The translations under genes were made by a program, and so were the position numbers. This document shows positions 8,461-15,258 of a stretch of 64,000 nucleotides of DNA, one piece after another. This DNA is from Planctomycetota bacterium. GTDB lineage: Bacteria > Planctomycetota > Phycisphaerae > FEN-1346. Numbering within the stretch: the stretch's first letter is position 1; every line of letters starts with the position of its first letter. The DNA lies in assembly GCA_030602705.1 (NCBI GenBank), contig JAUVZF010000001.1:1-64000 (forward strand). The letters are read 5' to 3'. Under the pieces are notes generated by a model, which had not been told where the DNA came from, did no database searches, and worked only from the letters and a program-made list of their open reading frames with translations.

Positions 8461-8906
8461 CACTCGCTCTCCTTCGCCTGCATCGCCACCAGGATCGCCT
8501 CGGCCCGCTGGCGGGCGCTGGCGTGGGCAAGTTCTCCGCAGTCGCAGTCGGTAGCAAATTGGTCGTTGTAGAGGCAGATTCCGAAAGCCCTTAGCAATCC
8601 CATCTTTTTCAACTGCTCCTCGGCGGCGTGGCAGAGGTCGAGACTTTCGCAAAATGACATGGACGAAGGCATGTTTGAATCTAAGGCGCCGTGAAGCAAT
8701 CCGTCCAGTTCCTCATCGGCTAATGCGTGAATCTCATCTGCTGTCATGGCTTCTCCTCCGCTTCCGCCGCTATCCTTTTCCAGTTCGATGAGTTTGTGAT
8801 TCGCCTCCATCAACTCCGCGGCCAGTCTTGCCACGTCATCGCGCGTGGCGGCGTCGGGATGGACGGACAGCATCGGCACACGCTCCGCCCAAGGCAGTAT
8901 TGTCAT
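8460..8906 (-). CDS. Phage protein, paralogue of 7913-8287, possible two starts
   Basis: 148 residues from ATG 8906 (Shine-Dalgarno AAAGGAGAAG). The first ~50 residues form a helix-rich leader ([18 protein letters not shown]). An internal ATG opening [16 protein letters not shown] has its own GGAGGAG signal, and from there the protein matches its paralogue up to the [15 protein letters not shown] end. Either the long form is a fusion or both forms are made. Function unknown. Confidence 0.55.
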   Translation of the reverse strand: MTILPWAERVPMLSVHPDAATRDDVARLAAELMEANHKLIELEKDSGGSGGEAMTADEIHALADEELDGLLHGALDSNMPSSMSFCESLDLCHAAEEQLKKMGLLRAFGICLYNDQFATDCDCGELAHASARQRAEAILVAMQAKESE

Positions 8907-8962
8907 GACTTCTCCTTTGCCGCCGCTTCCAGTGCCGCCATTGGCCTTGCCGCCTTGTTCAT
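8903..8962 (-). CDS. 19-codon coupling ORF
   Basis: A 19-residue frame ([19 protein letters not shown]) whose start overlaps the upstream stop (ATGA) and whose stop overlaps the downstream start (ATGA). It exactly fills the gap between two genes of the operon, so it may exist to carry ribosomes across. No product function is claimed. Confidence 0.35.
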   Translation of the reverse strand: MNKAARPMAALEAAAKEKS

Positions 8963-9216
8963 GGGCTCTTCTTCGCTTTCTTCCGCTTCTTGTTCTCGCG
9001 CTGTGCGAGAATCAATGCTGCTGTGTTGAGAACTTCGGGGGCCACGCGATACGCCGCCCACCAGACATTTGTTCTTGTCGCGGTTTGAGCCGCCGCGACA
9101 AGGTTTTCCAAAGAGCGGGTGTTTCGTCTTTTGAGTCGCCGCTCGATTTCAGAGGACATTGCGGCGTGAAGTTTGCCGAACGGCAGCAAGAGCCTGGAGC
9201 GTTCATCCGCTAACAT
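8959..9216 (-). CDS. 85-residue basic phage protein
   Basis: Starts at the internal ATG ([16 protein letters not shown]), preceded by GGAGGGAG; the longer frame upstream is Arg-rich shadow. Helical, with a lysine-rich tail ([13 protein letters not shown]) that could bind nucleic acid. It overlaps the preceding gene. Function unknown. Confidence 0.5.
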   Translation of the reverse strand: MLADERSRLLLPFGKLHAAMSSEIERRLKRRNTRSLENLVAAAQTATRTNVWWAAYRVAPEVLNTAALILAQRENKKRKKAKKSP

Positions 9217-9631
9217 GGTTTCTCCCTCCTTCCCCCGCCGCCTCCAGAGTCTCCGCAACCGCCGCACCGAAGGCGTCGATGATGTGTGTTGCCGCGCTCC
9301 TGGCAACCGCGCTCAGTGTCTCGGCGGCGGTCAAATCGTAGAGCCAGATGTGAACTTTCTCCCCTTCGCCCCTGCCTCTCCATTCAAATCCCATCTCCCG
9401 AATCTTCACCTCCAGTTCGGAGAGGTCGCGGGCGGGATAGGCAAGCCAGTGGTTGCGGTCGTACCAATGACCATCAGGGTATTGCGTTACCACCCCATCG
9501 GCAAGAAACTCATCTTCGCCGGGCATAAGAAGCCAGTGCCGGTGTCTGGTAGGAGATTTTGTAAACGGCCACACTACCGCCAGCCGCTTGCTCGTCTCGG
9601 GATTCGTCACGATTCCTGTCCCTGGTTTCAT
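9203..9631 (-). CDS. 142-residue phage protein, unknown
   Basis: Starts MKPGTGIVTNPETSKRLAVVW. Aromatic-rich centre (H-W-Y-D-R-N-H-W-L-A-Y-P), then an alanine-rich helical tail. Coupled to both neighbours by overlaps. Strong GAGGAGAAG-type Shine-Dalgarno. No family recognised. Confidence 0.5.
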   Translation of the reverse strand: MKPGTGIVTNPETSKRLAVVWPFTKSPTRHRHWLLMPGEDEFLADGVVTQYPDGHWYDRNHWLAYPARDLSELEVKIREMGFEWRGRGEGEKVHIWLYDLTAAETLSAVARSAATHIIDAFGAAVAETLEAAGEGGRNHVSG

Positions 9632-9822
9632 GGCTTCTCCTTCGCTTCTACTGCTATTCTTTCCGAACAGGCAGGGCAGATGTCGAGGCCCCAGCGCCGC
9701 TGCCAGTCGTCCTCTTGCATTATCTCCTGCAGTCCGGGGTGGCTTGACGACCACTCGGTCGGAGCGCCACAATAGCGTTTGCCGCACATGTCACATTTTG
9801 GCACGCGCCCTGCGACGCTCAT
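9628..9822 (-). CDS. 64-residue zinc-ribbon-like phage protein
   Basis: MSVAGRVPKCDMCGKRYCG at the start and D-I-C-P-A-C-S near the end give two CxxC pairs spaced ~40 residues, a zinc-ribbon pattern. Both ends overlap neighbouring genes by 4 bases. Function unknown. Confidence 0.55.
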   Translation of the reverse strand: MSVAGRVPKCDMCGKRYCGAPTEWSSSHPGLQEIMQEDDWQRRWGLDICPACSERIAVEAKEKP

Positions 9823-9977
9823 GCCATTTCCTTCTTGTAGCAGGCATCGAGGTGTCTCTTGAAGTTCCGCCATGCGTAGATGCGCATCAACTGTTTGCTT
9901 CCGCACTCCTTCCCGCGACTGTTTTTCACAGCGTATCGTGTTGTGGCCCGCTTCCCACAGCGGAGGCAAACGTACAT
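9819..9977 (-). CDS. 52-residue zinc-finger-like protein, possible upstream ATA start
   Basis: From ATG 9977: MYVCLRCGKRATTRYAVKNS, then a basic helix with a final H-L-D-A-C, giving a C-x2-C...H-x3-C site. The frame is open upstream to an ATA at 10047-10049 that follows a GAGGGAGA Shine-Dalgarno at normal spacing, while the ATG itself has a poor one. The in-frame extension begins S-D-N-A-R-Y-R-I-E-G. The start may thus be a mutated or rare ATA. Confidence 0.45.
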   Translation of the reverse strand: MYVCLRCGKRATTRYAVKNSRGKECGSKQLMRIYAWRNFKRHLDACYKKEMA

Positions 9978-10064
9978 ACTTTCTGCCGCCGCCCCTGGCC
10001 CGGACCGCTGCTCGTGTCCTTCGATGCGGTATCGTGCGTTGTCGCTTATGATTTCTCCCTCACC

Positions 10065-10292
10065 TCAACCCAGCAACCCGTATTCCTCCGCGTTTCGGTA
10101 TCGTCGCGGTCGAGCGGCCCTTACAAGGCGATACTCGTGGACACGGAAAGTTTCGATGAGAAGCCCCCGCCCGTGTTCCATTGCTTTCGACCTCGTTGCA
10201 AATGCCGTATACTCTCCGTATAGTTCCTCCATCTCCACGTCGTCATGCGAGAGGACGAACAACTTGTTCGGTGGTTTAAGTGTTTGGCTCAT
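10065..10292 (-). CDS. 75-residue phage protein, unknown
   Basis: MSQTLKPPNKLFVLSHDDVEMEELYGEYTAF: a short alpha/beta-like protein with a basic stretch R-A-A-R-P-R-R-Y-R-N. It overlaps the end of rusA by 4 bases. No family recognised. Confidence 0.5.
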   Translation of the reverse strand: MSQTLKPPNKLFVLSHDDVEMEELYGEYTAFATRSKAMEHGRGLLIETFRVHEYRLVRAARPRRYRNAEEYGLLG

Positions 10293-10747
10293 GGCTTCTC
10301 CCTCACTTCAACCCACACGCCTTCTGGCGCCCCATAATCCTTGAACATGCGCTCGCTCACGATAGCCGCATCATCGTGATAAACTATGCCTGTCAATGCA
10401 TCTTCGACCGCTCTCGCATACTTGAGCACGTCCGGCCGCGTCGCAGGATACCGTGGGGCGCTCGGCTTCAACTTGTCTGCGTTGCGGCCCGTGCCGAAGT
10501 GGCCCTTGGGCCGCGCCAGGACGAAGTAGAACGCCACGTCCAGCGCCACGGCGCGCCCGAACATCTCGCGCCCCTGCATGGCCTCGAGCGCGGCTGCCTT
10601 GACAGCGTCCTTCCAAGGGCGGCTGCGTTTGCAGGCGTCGGTTATCATCGCGTGGCCGGTCTTCTTGTTGAAGAACGCTTTTTTGGAACCGGCGGTGGCG
10701 GGTTTTCCGAGCACAAAAAACCGGACCTTTAATTTGGCGCTTGACAC
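10289..10747 (-). CDS. rusA: RusA-type Holliday junction resolvase
   Basis: 152 residues. Shows the RusA order: an N-terminal strand F-F-V-L-G-K-P-A-T-A-G-S-K-K-A-F, a central V-A-L-D-V-A-F-Y-F, then R-P-D-V-L-K-Y-A-R-A-V-E-D-A-L-T-G-I-V-Y-H-D-D-A-A-I-V, which holds the conserved aspartates that bind metal. RusA cuts four-way junctions during phage recombination and replication. The GTG start at 10747 overlaps the opposing promoter of HNH paralogue 2, so transcription of the two may interfere. Confidence 0.88.
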   Translation of the reverse strand: MSSAKLKVRFFVLGKPATAGSKKAFFNKKTGHAMITDACKRSRPWKDAVKAAALEAMQGREMFGRAVALDVAFYFVLARPKGHFGTGRNADKLKPSAPRYPATRPDVLKYARAVEDALTGIVYHDDAAIVSERMFKDYGAPEGVWVEVREKP

Positions 10748-10813
10748 AACAGATTCCTTTGTGTAGTCTGAGGGGAAAGCGAACGGCCCACGGAACTAGC
10801 CGCAGGCCGTTCT
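10741..10813 (+). promoter_or_regulatory. Promoter and hairpin leader of HNH paralogue 2
   Basis: TTGACA (10741-10746), 17 bases, TAGTCT (10764-10769), then a leader hairpin GAACGGCC...GGCCGTTC (10781-10813). The same block precedes all five HNH paralogues. The -35 box overlaps the rusA start region on the other strand. Confidence 0.75.
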
Positions 10814-10842
10814 GGCCAAGAATCTCTGTGAAGGAGAGAATC

Positions 10843-11364
10843 GTGGTTAAGCCCCACCGTATCATCCCGCCATTGACTTCTCAAGACCTTCTGCGCTTTT
10901 GGAGCAAGGTGCGCATCCGAGGGCTCGATGAATGTTGGCCGTGGATAGCAGCCAAATTGCCTCAGGGCTATGGTCTGTTTGGGCTTGGTTCGCGGACAGA
11001 CCACTCCGCCAAAATCTACCGCGCACACCGTATCGCGTGGACCATTGCCTGTGGCCCCATTCCCGACGGGCTCTGCGTGCTTCACCACTGCGACAACCCG
11101 GCTTGTTGCAATCCGAGTCCCGCCCATCTTTTTCTGGGTACACGCCTGGACAACAACACCGACCGCGACCGCAAACATCGCTGGACACCCCTGCGCGGCG
11201 AGCAGCAAAGCCAAGCAAAACTCACGGCTGAAAAAGTACGAGCGCTTCGGGCCGAGTACGCAACCGGCACTATCGGTACCCGTCCTCTGGCCCGTCGCTA
11301 TGGCGTGAAGCGCTCGACCATTGTCAGTGTCCTTAAGAGAAAACGCTGGGTACACGTCAAGTAA
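10843..11364 (+). CDS. HNH endonuclease paralogue 2
   Basis: 173 residues from a GTG after GAAGGAGAG; the longer frame upstream is the leader. HNH_3-type core: G-L-D-E-C-W-P-W, H-R-I-A-W-T-I-A-C-G-P-I-P, L-H-H-C-D-N-P-A-C-C-N-P, H-L-F-L-G-T. C-terminal helix-turn-helix L-A-R-R-Y-G-V-K-R-S-T-I ending W-V-H-V. It is transcribed against the surrounding minus-strand operon from its own promoter, like an inserted cassette. Confidence 0.85.
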   Translation: MVKPHRIIPPLTSQDLLRFWSKVRIRGLDECWPWIAAKLPQGYGLFGLGSRTDHSAKIYRAHRIAWTIACGPIPDGLCVLHHCDNPACCNPSPAHLFLGTRLDNNTDRDRKHRWTPLRGEQQSQAKLTAEKVRALRAEYATGTIGTRPLARRYGVKRSTIVSVLKRKRWVHVK

Positions 11365-11376
11365 GCACTCCATCGG

Positions 11377-11739
11377 TCAGGACTCCTTCCGGTCGAGGGC
11401 GGCGAGGTTATCAATAAGCACCTGTGTCGTGGCCTCTGCCTCCTCGCCCACAGCGGCCACCTGTTCTTTGCTCACAGCCTCGTCGGCCAAGATGCGCTCA
11501 GACACAGCCTGCACTTTGTCGCGGGCGGCCAAGTCTGTTCTCGCCGCTTCTGCCACCGCTTCCAGCACCGCGTTTCGCTTCTCGGCGGCGGCGAGTTGGC
11601 GCTCGACACAAGGCAGAGAGCCCGGCCTGTGTGGCCGTACTTTCGTCTCCCTCTCGGCCAGCGACATAACCTCATACGGCGAAACGCTTGGGAAAGGCAA
11701 CTGGTACGGCTCTCCGCACTTCGAACATTCGTCAGGCAT
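11377..11739 (-). CDS. Zinc-knuckle plus coiled-coil phage protein
   Basis: 120 residues from MPDECSKCGEPYQLPFPSVSP, with a single C-x2-C pair, followed by a long alanine/glutamate-rich coiled coil (R-Q-L-A-A-A-E-K-R-N-A-V-L-E-A-V). Overlaps the preceding gene by 8 bases. The pairing of a small N-terminal Cys motif with a coiled coil recurs in this prophage. Function unknown. Confidence 0.5.
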   Translation of the reverse strand: MPDECSKCGEPYQLPFPSVSPYEVMSLAERETKVRPHRPGSLPCVERQLAAAEKRNAVLEAVAEAARTDLAARDKVQAVSERILADEAVSKEQVAAVGEEAEATTQVLIDNLAALDRKES

Positions 11740-12268
11740 CGGTTGCTCCTTTCCGGTCGAGGGCGGCATTGATTCGCCCAGCGACGGCGTAGATGCGCGT
11801 ATAGTGTCCGACCGTGGGGTGCCTTAACAATGTATGCCAAGGAACCCTATATCCTCCTTCGTAGTTCCTTAGTTCTTCTCCGACGACAGTAAATGGCGCG
11901 ACCGCCGCCAACAGTTCACTGCGATGGCGCTGGGCCAGGTCCAGCATCTTCTCCAGTTCCGCGACTCGCTCGGCCTGGGCGTCACGCTCGACCTTGAGCG
12001 CCTTGACCGCTTCGGGCGTTTGTGCTGCCACCCACAGCACCGCAGTGCCGCAGGTATCACACTTCTCGTCGTTCGTCACGCGAGACGCGCCAAGGTATTC
12101 CTGGCAACCGGGACAGTACCAGTCGCCAGCCTCGGCCTTCTCCAACTGCTCGGCCTGGGCGGCGATGTAGTTTCTGATTCGGGCGCGCTTGTCCACATTC
12201 GGCACATAACTCAGCAACGCCTCTCTCGCGTGGTCGCTCAACATCCACGAAGTGCTAGACACAATCAT
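11732..12268 (-). CDS. Zinc-ribbon plus coiled-coil phage protein
   Basis: About 178 residues. W-Y-C-P-G-C-Q-E...K-C-D-T-C-G-T gives a four-cysteine zinc ribbon near residues 48-72; the C-terminal half is a coiled coil (V-A-E-L-E-K-M-L-D-L-A-Q-R-H). The ATG abuts GGAG, so a GTG 6 bases downstream (V-S-S-T-S-W) may be the true start, as at the gene starting 7288. Function unknown. Confidence 0.5.
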   Translation of the reverse strand: MIVSSTSWMLSDHAREALLSYVPNVDKRARIRNYIAAQAEQLEKAEAGDWYCPGCQEYLGASRVTNDEKCDTCGTAVLWVAAQTPEAVKALKVERDAQAERVAELEKMLDLAQRHRSELLAAVAPFTVVGEELRNYEGGYRVPWHTLLRHPTVGHYTRIYAVAGRINAALDRKGATDA

Positions 12269-12280
12269 CTCCTTTCTCAC

Positions 12281-12357
12281 TTGACATGCGGGTTTTCTTT
12301 TTGGTATCGTGCCCACCACAAACGAACGGCCTGCGGGGATTAGGCCGCAAGCCGCTC
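12281..12357 (+). promoter_or_regulatory. Promoter and hairpin leader of HNH paralogue 3
   Basis: TTGACA (12281-12286), 18 bases, TATCGT (12305-12310), then the shared hairpin GAACGGCCTGCGG...CCGCAAGCCGCTC (12324-12357), whose arms differ from other copies at sites that keep or wobble the pairing. Confidence 0.7.
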
Positions 12358-12387
12358 TGACCACGAACGCCTGATGAGGAGACGGTC

Positions 12388-12885
12388 ATGGCTGGAGCAC
12401 ACTGTAGTATCCCGCCGTTGACTCCGCAAGATTTGCTTCGATTTTGGTCGAAAGTTCACATCGGCAAGCCGGATAAATGTTGGGAATGGCAGGCATACAA
12501 GGGGATTGAGGGCTACGGTAAGTTCAGCCTTGGTGGCAGAAAGGGAGGCATGTTTTTCGCCCACCGCGTTGCGTGGCTTATCGCCTATGGGTCCATTCCA
12601 TCCAGCCTCTGTGTGTGTCATCACTGCGATATTCGCTCTTGTATTAACCCGTATCATCTCTTTCTTGGTACTGATGCTGATAACAGCGCTGATGCCGTGC
12701 GGAAGCATCGGATAGCGCATGGCGAACAACACTGTCGCGCCAAACTCACAGAGCAAGGTGTGCGAGACATTCGTAGACGTGCGGCCGAAGGCGAAAGACA
12801 AAGTGCCTTGGCCCGTGAGTACGGTGTTGATGCGATGACGATTTGGTTCATCGTCCACCGCAAAAAATGGCTTCACGTTCCTTAA
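12388..12885 (+). CDS. HNH endonuclease paralogue 3
   Basis: 165 residues after GAGGAGACGGTC. Order: D-K-C-W-E-W, H-R-V-A-W-L-I-A-Y-G-S-I-P, C-H-H-C-D-I-R-S-C-I-N-P-Y-H-L-F-L-G-T, then the helix-turn-helix L-A-R-E-Y-G-V-D-A-M-T-I-W. HNH residues are intact. Same strand and promoter logic as the other + strand copies; it lies between minus-strand operon genes. Confidence 0.85.
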   Translation: MAGAHCSIPPLTPQDLLRFWSKVHIGKPDKCWEWQAYKGIEGYGKFSLGGRKGGMFFAHRVAWLIAYGSIPSSLCVCHHCDIRSCINPYHLFLGTDADNSADAVRKHRIAHGEQHCRAKLTEQGVRDIRRRAAEGERQSALAREYGVDAMTIWFIVHRKKWLHVP

Positions 12886-12887
12886 CT

Positions 12888-13139
12888 TCAATGGTCATTC
12901 TCCTTCACTGGCGCATCGGCTAGTGTTCTCGCAACAAGCCGTCGGAGGGCAACCGCAAACCCTGTGGCATCGTCGGGCGTCAGCGCCAACGGGCCGCCGC
13001 AGGAGTCAACGATGATGAACCCCGCATCCTCCGGCCGAGTAGAGCGATAGGCTTGGAGCCAGACCTCGGTCTCGTCGGTCGGGTCCCAGTCCAGCATCAC
13101 TCGGTCGGGTCCCTGGATAAGCATCGGCCGGTCAGGCAT
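12888..13139 (-). CDS. 83-residue phage protein, unknown
   Basis: Begins MPDRPMLIQGPDRVMLDWDP, with alternating hydrophobic strands (F-I-I-V-D-S-C-G-G-P-L-A-L-T) and a helical end. An AGGAGATCC Shine-Dalgarno precedes the ATG. No family recognised. Confidence 0.5.
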   Translation of the reverse strand: MPDRPMLIQGPDRVMLDWDPTDETEVWLQAYRSTRPEDAGFIIVDSCGGPLALTPDDATGFAVALRRLVARTLADAPVKENDH

Positions 13140-13151
13140 AGGGATCTCCTT

Positions 13152-13304
13152 TCAGAAGCGAATCAGCGACCATGTGTGGTCAGGTCGAATGTACAGAATC
13201 GCATGACTGGTTTGGAGTTCAAGACCGCCGTCGGAGGCTTCGACGACCACGAAATCCTCATTCTCGGTCTCGTCCAATAGAAATTGTATGTCGTCATCAG
13301 GCAT
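13152..13304 (-). CDS. 50-residue acidic phage protein
   Basis: From MPDDDIQFLLDETENEDF; the longer frame overlapping the HNH leader upstream is not credible as coding. The second half is beta-rich and ends in S-L-I-R-F. An AAGGAGAAAACC ribosome site supports the start. Function unknown. Confidence 0.45.
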   Translation of the reverse strand: MPDDDIQFLLDETENEDFVVVEASDGGLELQTSHAILYIRPDHTWSLIRF

Positions 13305-13314
13305 GGTTTTCTCC

Positions 13315-13381
13315 TTGACTTTGCAAGGGATTGGGCGTAGAAGAAAGCGAACGGCCTGTAGGACTGGCCCACAGACCGTTC
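13315..13381 (+). promoter_or_regulatory. Promoter and hairpin leader of HNH paralogue 4
   Basis: TTGACT (13315-13320), 17 bases, TAGAAG (13338-13343), then the shared hairpin (13349-13381), with left arm GAACGGCCTGTAGG and right arm CCCACAGACCGTTC. Confidence 0.7.
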
Positions 13382-13410
13382 TGGCACGGCGACTTGGAAA
13401 GGAAACCGCC

Positions 13411-13971
13411 ATGCGTGCCCCGAATCATAGCATCCCGCCACTGTCCGCAAAAGACAAAAAGCGCTTCTGGTCGAAGGTCGATGTTCGCGGGCCGAACGAA
13501 TGCTGGCCGTGGCAGGCTGGCAAGTTTAGTGATGGCTATGGTCGATTTCGCTTTGGTTCGCGGATAGATGGCTCGCGAGGGATGTTTCGCGCTCATCGCG
13601 TTGCGTGGGTTATCGCTTATGGCCCTATTCCTGCTGGCCTGTGCGTTCTCCATCACTGCGACAGCCCATCGTGCTGCAACCCCGATCCGCGCCATCTTTT
13701 TCTCGGAACCCTCGCCGACAACAATCACGACAAGATATGCAAAGGCCGGGATAATTATGCGCGTGGCAAACAAAGTAGTTCGTGCAAACATCCCGAACTT
13801 CGGCGCGGTGAGCGGAACGGCAACGCCAAACTTGCCAAACAAGACGTGCGGGATATCCGTAGACGTGCAGCCGCAGGTGAAAGCCAAGCCGTTCTTGTCC
13901 GCGAGTACAGCGTTGGTCCAGCACAGATTTGGCGCATCATCCATCGCAAAGAATGGGTACATGTTATCTAG
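13411..13971 (+). CDS. HNH endonuclease paralogue 4
   Basis: 186 residues. N-E-C-W-P-W, H-R-V-A-W-V-I-A-Y-G-P-I-P, L-H-H-C-D-S-P-S-C-C-N-P-D-P-R-H-L-F-L-G-T; compared with copies 2 and 3 it has an extra ~20-residue Lys/Arg segment before the helix-turn-helix (V-L-V-R-E-Y-S-V-G-P-A-Q-I-W-R). Core residues are intact. Its end overlaps the end of the DnaC-like gene on the other strand (tail to tail). Confidence 0.85.
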   Translation: MRAPNHSIPPLSAKDKKRFWSKVDVRGPNECWPWQAGKFSDGYGRFRFGSRIDGSRGMFRAHRVAWVIAYGPIPAGLCVLHHCDSPSCCNPDPRHLFLGTLADNNHDKICKGRDNYARGKQSSSCKHPELRRGERNGNAKLAKQDVRDIRRRAAAGESQAVLVREYSVGPAQIWRIIHRKEWVHVI

Positions 13972-14563
13972 GTTCTCCACCCCGTCGGTCCACGTCGCCC
14001 AGGTCCAGCACCAGTCCGTCCTGCATCCGAGAGGCCGCGCGCGGGTCAACCGCGTTGGCGAACTCGGTCAGGGTGAAGTTTGTGGTGATGACCGTTTGCT
14101 GCTGGTTGTCATATCGGCGCTCGATCAGAAACAACAATTGCTCGGCCAGATGCGGTGTCGAGCGGGATGCGCCTACATCATCGAGAACAAGCAAAGGCGC
14201 GTTCGCCCACTCCTGCCGCGTCTCCTGACCCGTGTCCATGTTCCTCAGCACGTCGGCGGCGGTGTACGCCGGCAGGAAGATGCCATTACGCCAGTCCTCG
14301 GGGTATTGTGGCCGCGCCCAGCGCCAAGCACGAAGGATGGCCGCCGCAAACATGGTCTTGCGGCTTCCGGTTTTGCCGAGCAGACACAGCGTGTCGATCT
14401 CGCCCCCGATAAACTCCAGCACGCTCTCGCACAGCCGTAGTGGAAAATCCCTCAGCGTGTACTGCAGGTATCGCTTCGGGATGCTGAAGGTGTAGTCGCT
14501 GCGGCAACCACCGAGCCGGGCCGCCAGCGCTTCGAGATACTCAGAAATCATTTCTCGTCCCAT
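13964..14563 (-). CDS. DnaC/IstB-like helicase loader ATPase
   Basis: 199 residues, AAA+ type. Walker A L-L-G-K-T-G-S-R-K-T (about residues 61-70), Walker B P-L-L-V-L-D-D-V-G (about 123-131), sensor-1 region T-V-I-T-T-N-F-T, and an arginine near S-R-M. It lacks a long N-terminal helicase-binding domain. In phages such proteins load the replicative helicase; nearby RusA, ERF and a replication-type protein support a role in replication. Confidence 0.82.
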   Translation of the reverse strand: MGREMISEYLEALAARLGGCRSDYTFSIPKRYLQYTLRDFPLRLCESVLEFIGGEIDTLCLLGKTGSRKTMFAAAILRAWRWARPQYPEDWRNGIFLPAYTAADVLRNMDTGQETRQEWANAPLLVLDDVGASRSTPHLAEQLLFLIERRYDNQQQTVITTNFTLTEFANAVDPRAASRMQDGLVLDLGDVDRRGGEPR

Positions 14564-14588
14564 TCGACTTTCTCCGGCTGTTTTGTTC

Positions 14589-14662
14589 TTGACACGCCAA
14601 TTCTTTTTCTATATGATGGCTACGAAAGCGAACGGCCTGCGGGACTGGCCCACAGACCGTTC
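14589..14662 (+). promoter_or_regulatory. Promoter and hairpin leader of HNH paralogue 5
   Basis: The best of the five: TTGACA (14589-14594), exactly 17 bases, TATGAT (14612-14617). The shared hairpin at 14630-14662 starts about 7 bases after the expected transcription start, so it would sit at the very 5' end of the mRNA. Confidence 0.8.
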
Positions 14663-14692
14663 TGACCAGGACATTCTGTGAAGGAGAACGTC

Positions 14693-15253
14693 ATGGCTGT
14701 CAAGCACCATATCATCCCGCCATTGACTCCGCAAGACTTGCTTCGGTTCTGGTCGCATGTGCGTATCCGTGGGCCTGATGATTGTTGGCCGTGGATGGCC
14801 GCACATCTGCCCCTCGGCTACGGCCAGTTTTGTCTTGGCTCGCGCAGAGATGGTTCCCGCAAAAAGTTTTATGCTCACCGTGTCGCTTGGACCATCGCGC
14901 ATGGTTCCATTCCGCTGGGTCTTTGCGTCTGTCACACTTGCGACGCCCCCGGTTGCCAGAATTCGCGCCATCTTTTTGCCGGAAGCCAGAAAGACAACAT
15001 GCTTGACAAGACCCAAAAGAAACGAGGAAACCCGTCTCGCGGCGATGAGCATTGGTTGCACAAACATCCAGAACGCATCCTTCGCGGCGAACAAAATGGC
15101 AGTGCCAAACTGAGCGAACAGGACGTGCGCGAAATCCGAAGGCGCTACGCAGCCGGAGATATTACGCTGCTTGCCCTGGCCCACGAGTATGGTGTCAGTG
15201 AGGCGGCAATTTGGCGTATTGTTCACCGCAAAACGTGGGCGCATGTGGCCTAA
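14693..15253 (+). CDS. HNH endonuclease paralogue 5, altered core
   Basis: 186 residues after GAAGGAGAACGTC. Same architecture as copy 4, including the Lys/Arg-rich insert and the helix-turn-helix A-L-A-H-E-Y-G-V-S-E-A-A-I-W. The core reads C-H-T-C-D-A-P-G-C-Q-N-S: the second His of the usual C-H-H-C-D is Thr and the usual N-P is N-S. It may bind DNA with reduced cleavage; that is inference. Confidence 0.82.
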   Translation: MAVKHHIIPPLTPQDLLRFWSHVRIRGPDDCWPWMAAHLPLGYGQFCLGSRRDGSRKKFYAHRVAWTIAHGSIPLGLCVCHTCDAPGCQNSRHLFAGSQKDNMLDKTQKKRGNPSRGDEHWLHKHPERILRGEQNGSAKLSEQDVREIRRRYAAGDITLLALAHEYGVSEAAIWRIVHRKTWAHVA

Positions 15254-15258
15254 GAGGT

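Noticed and set aside
10411-10445. Match between spacer 5 and rusA
   Set aside because: Only short blocks agree and gaps are needed; well below the match quality of spacers 1 and 2.
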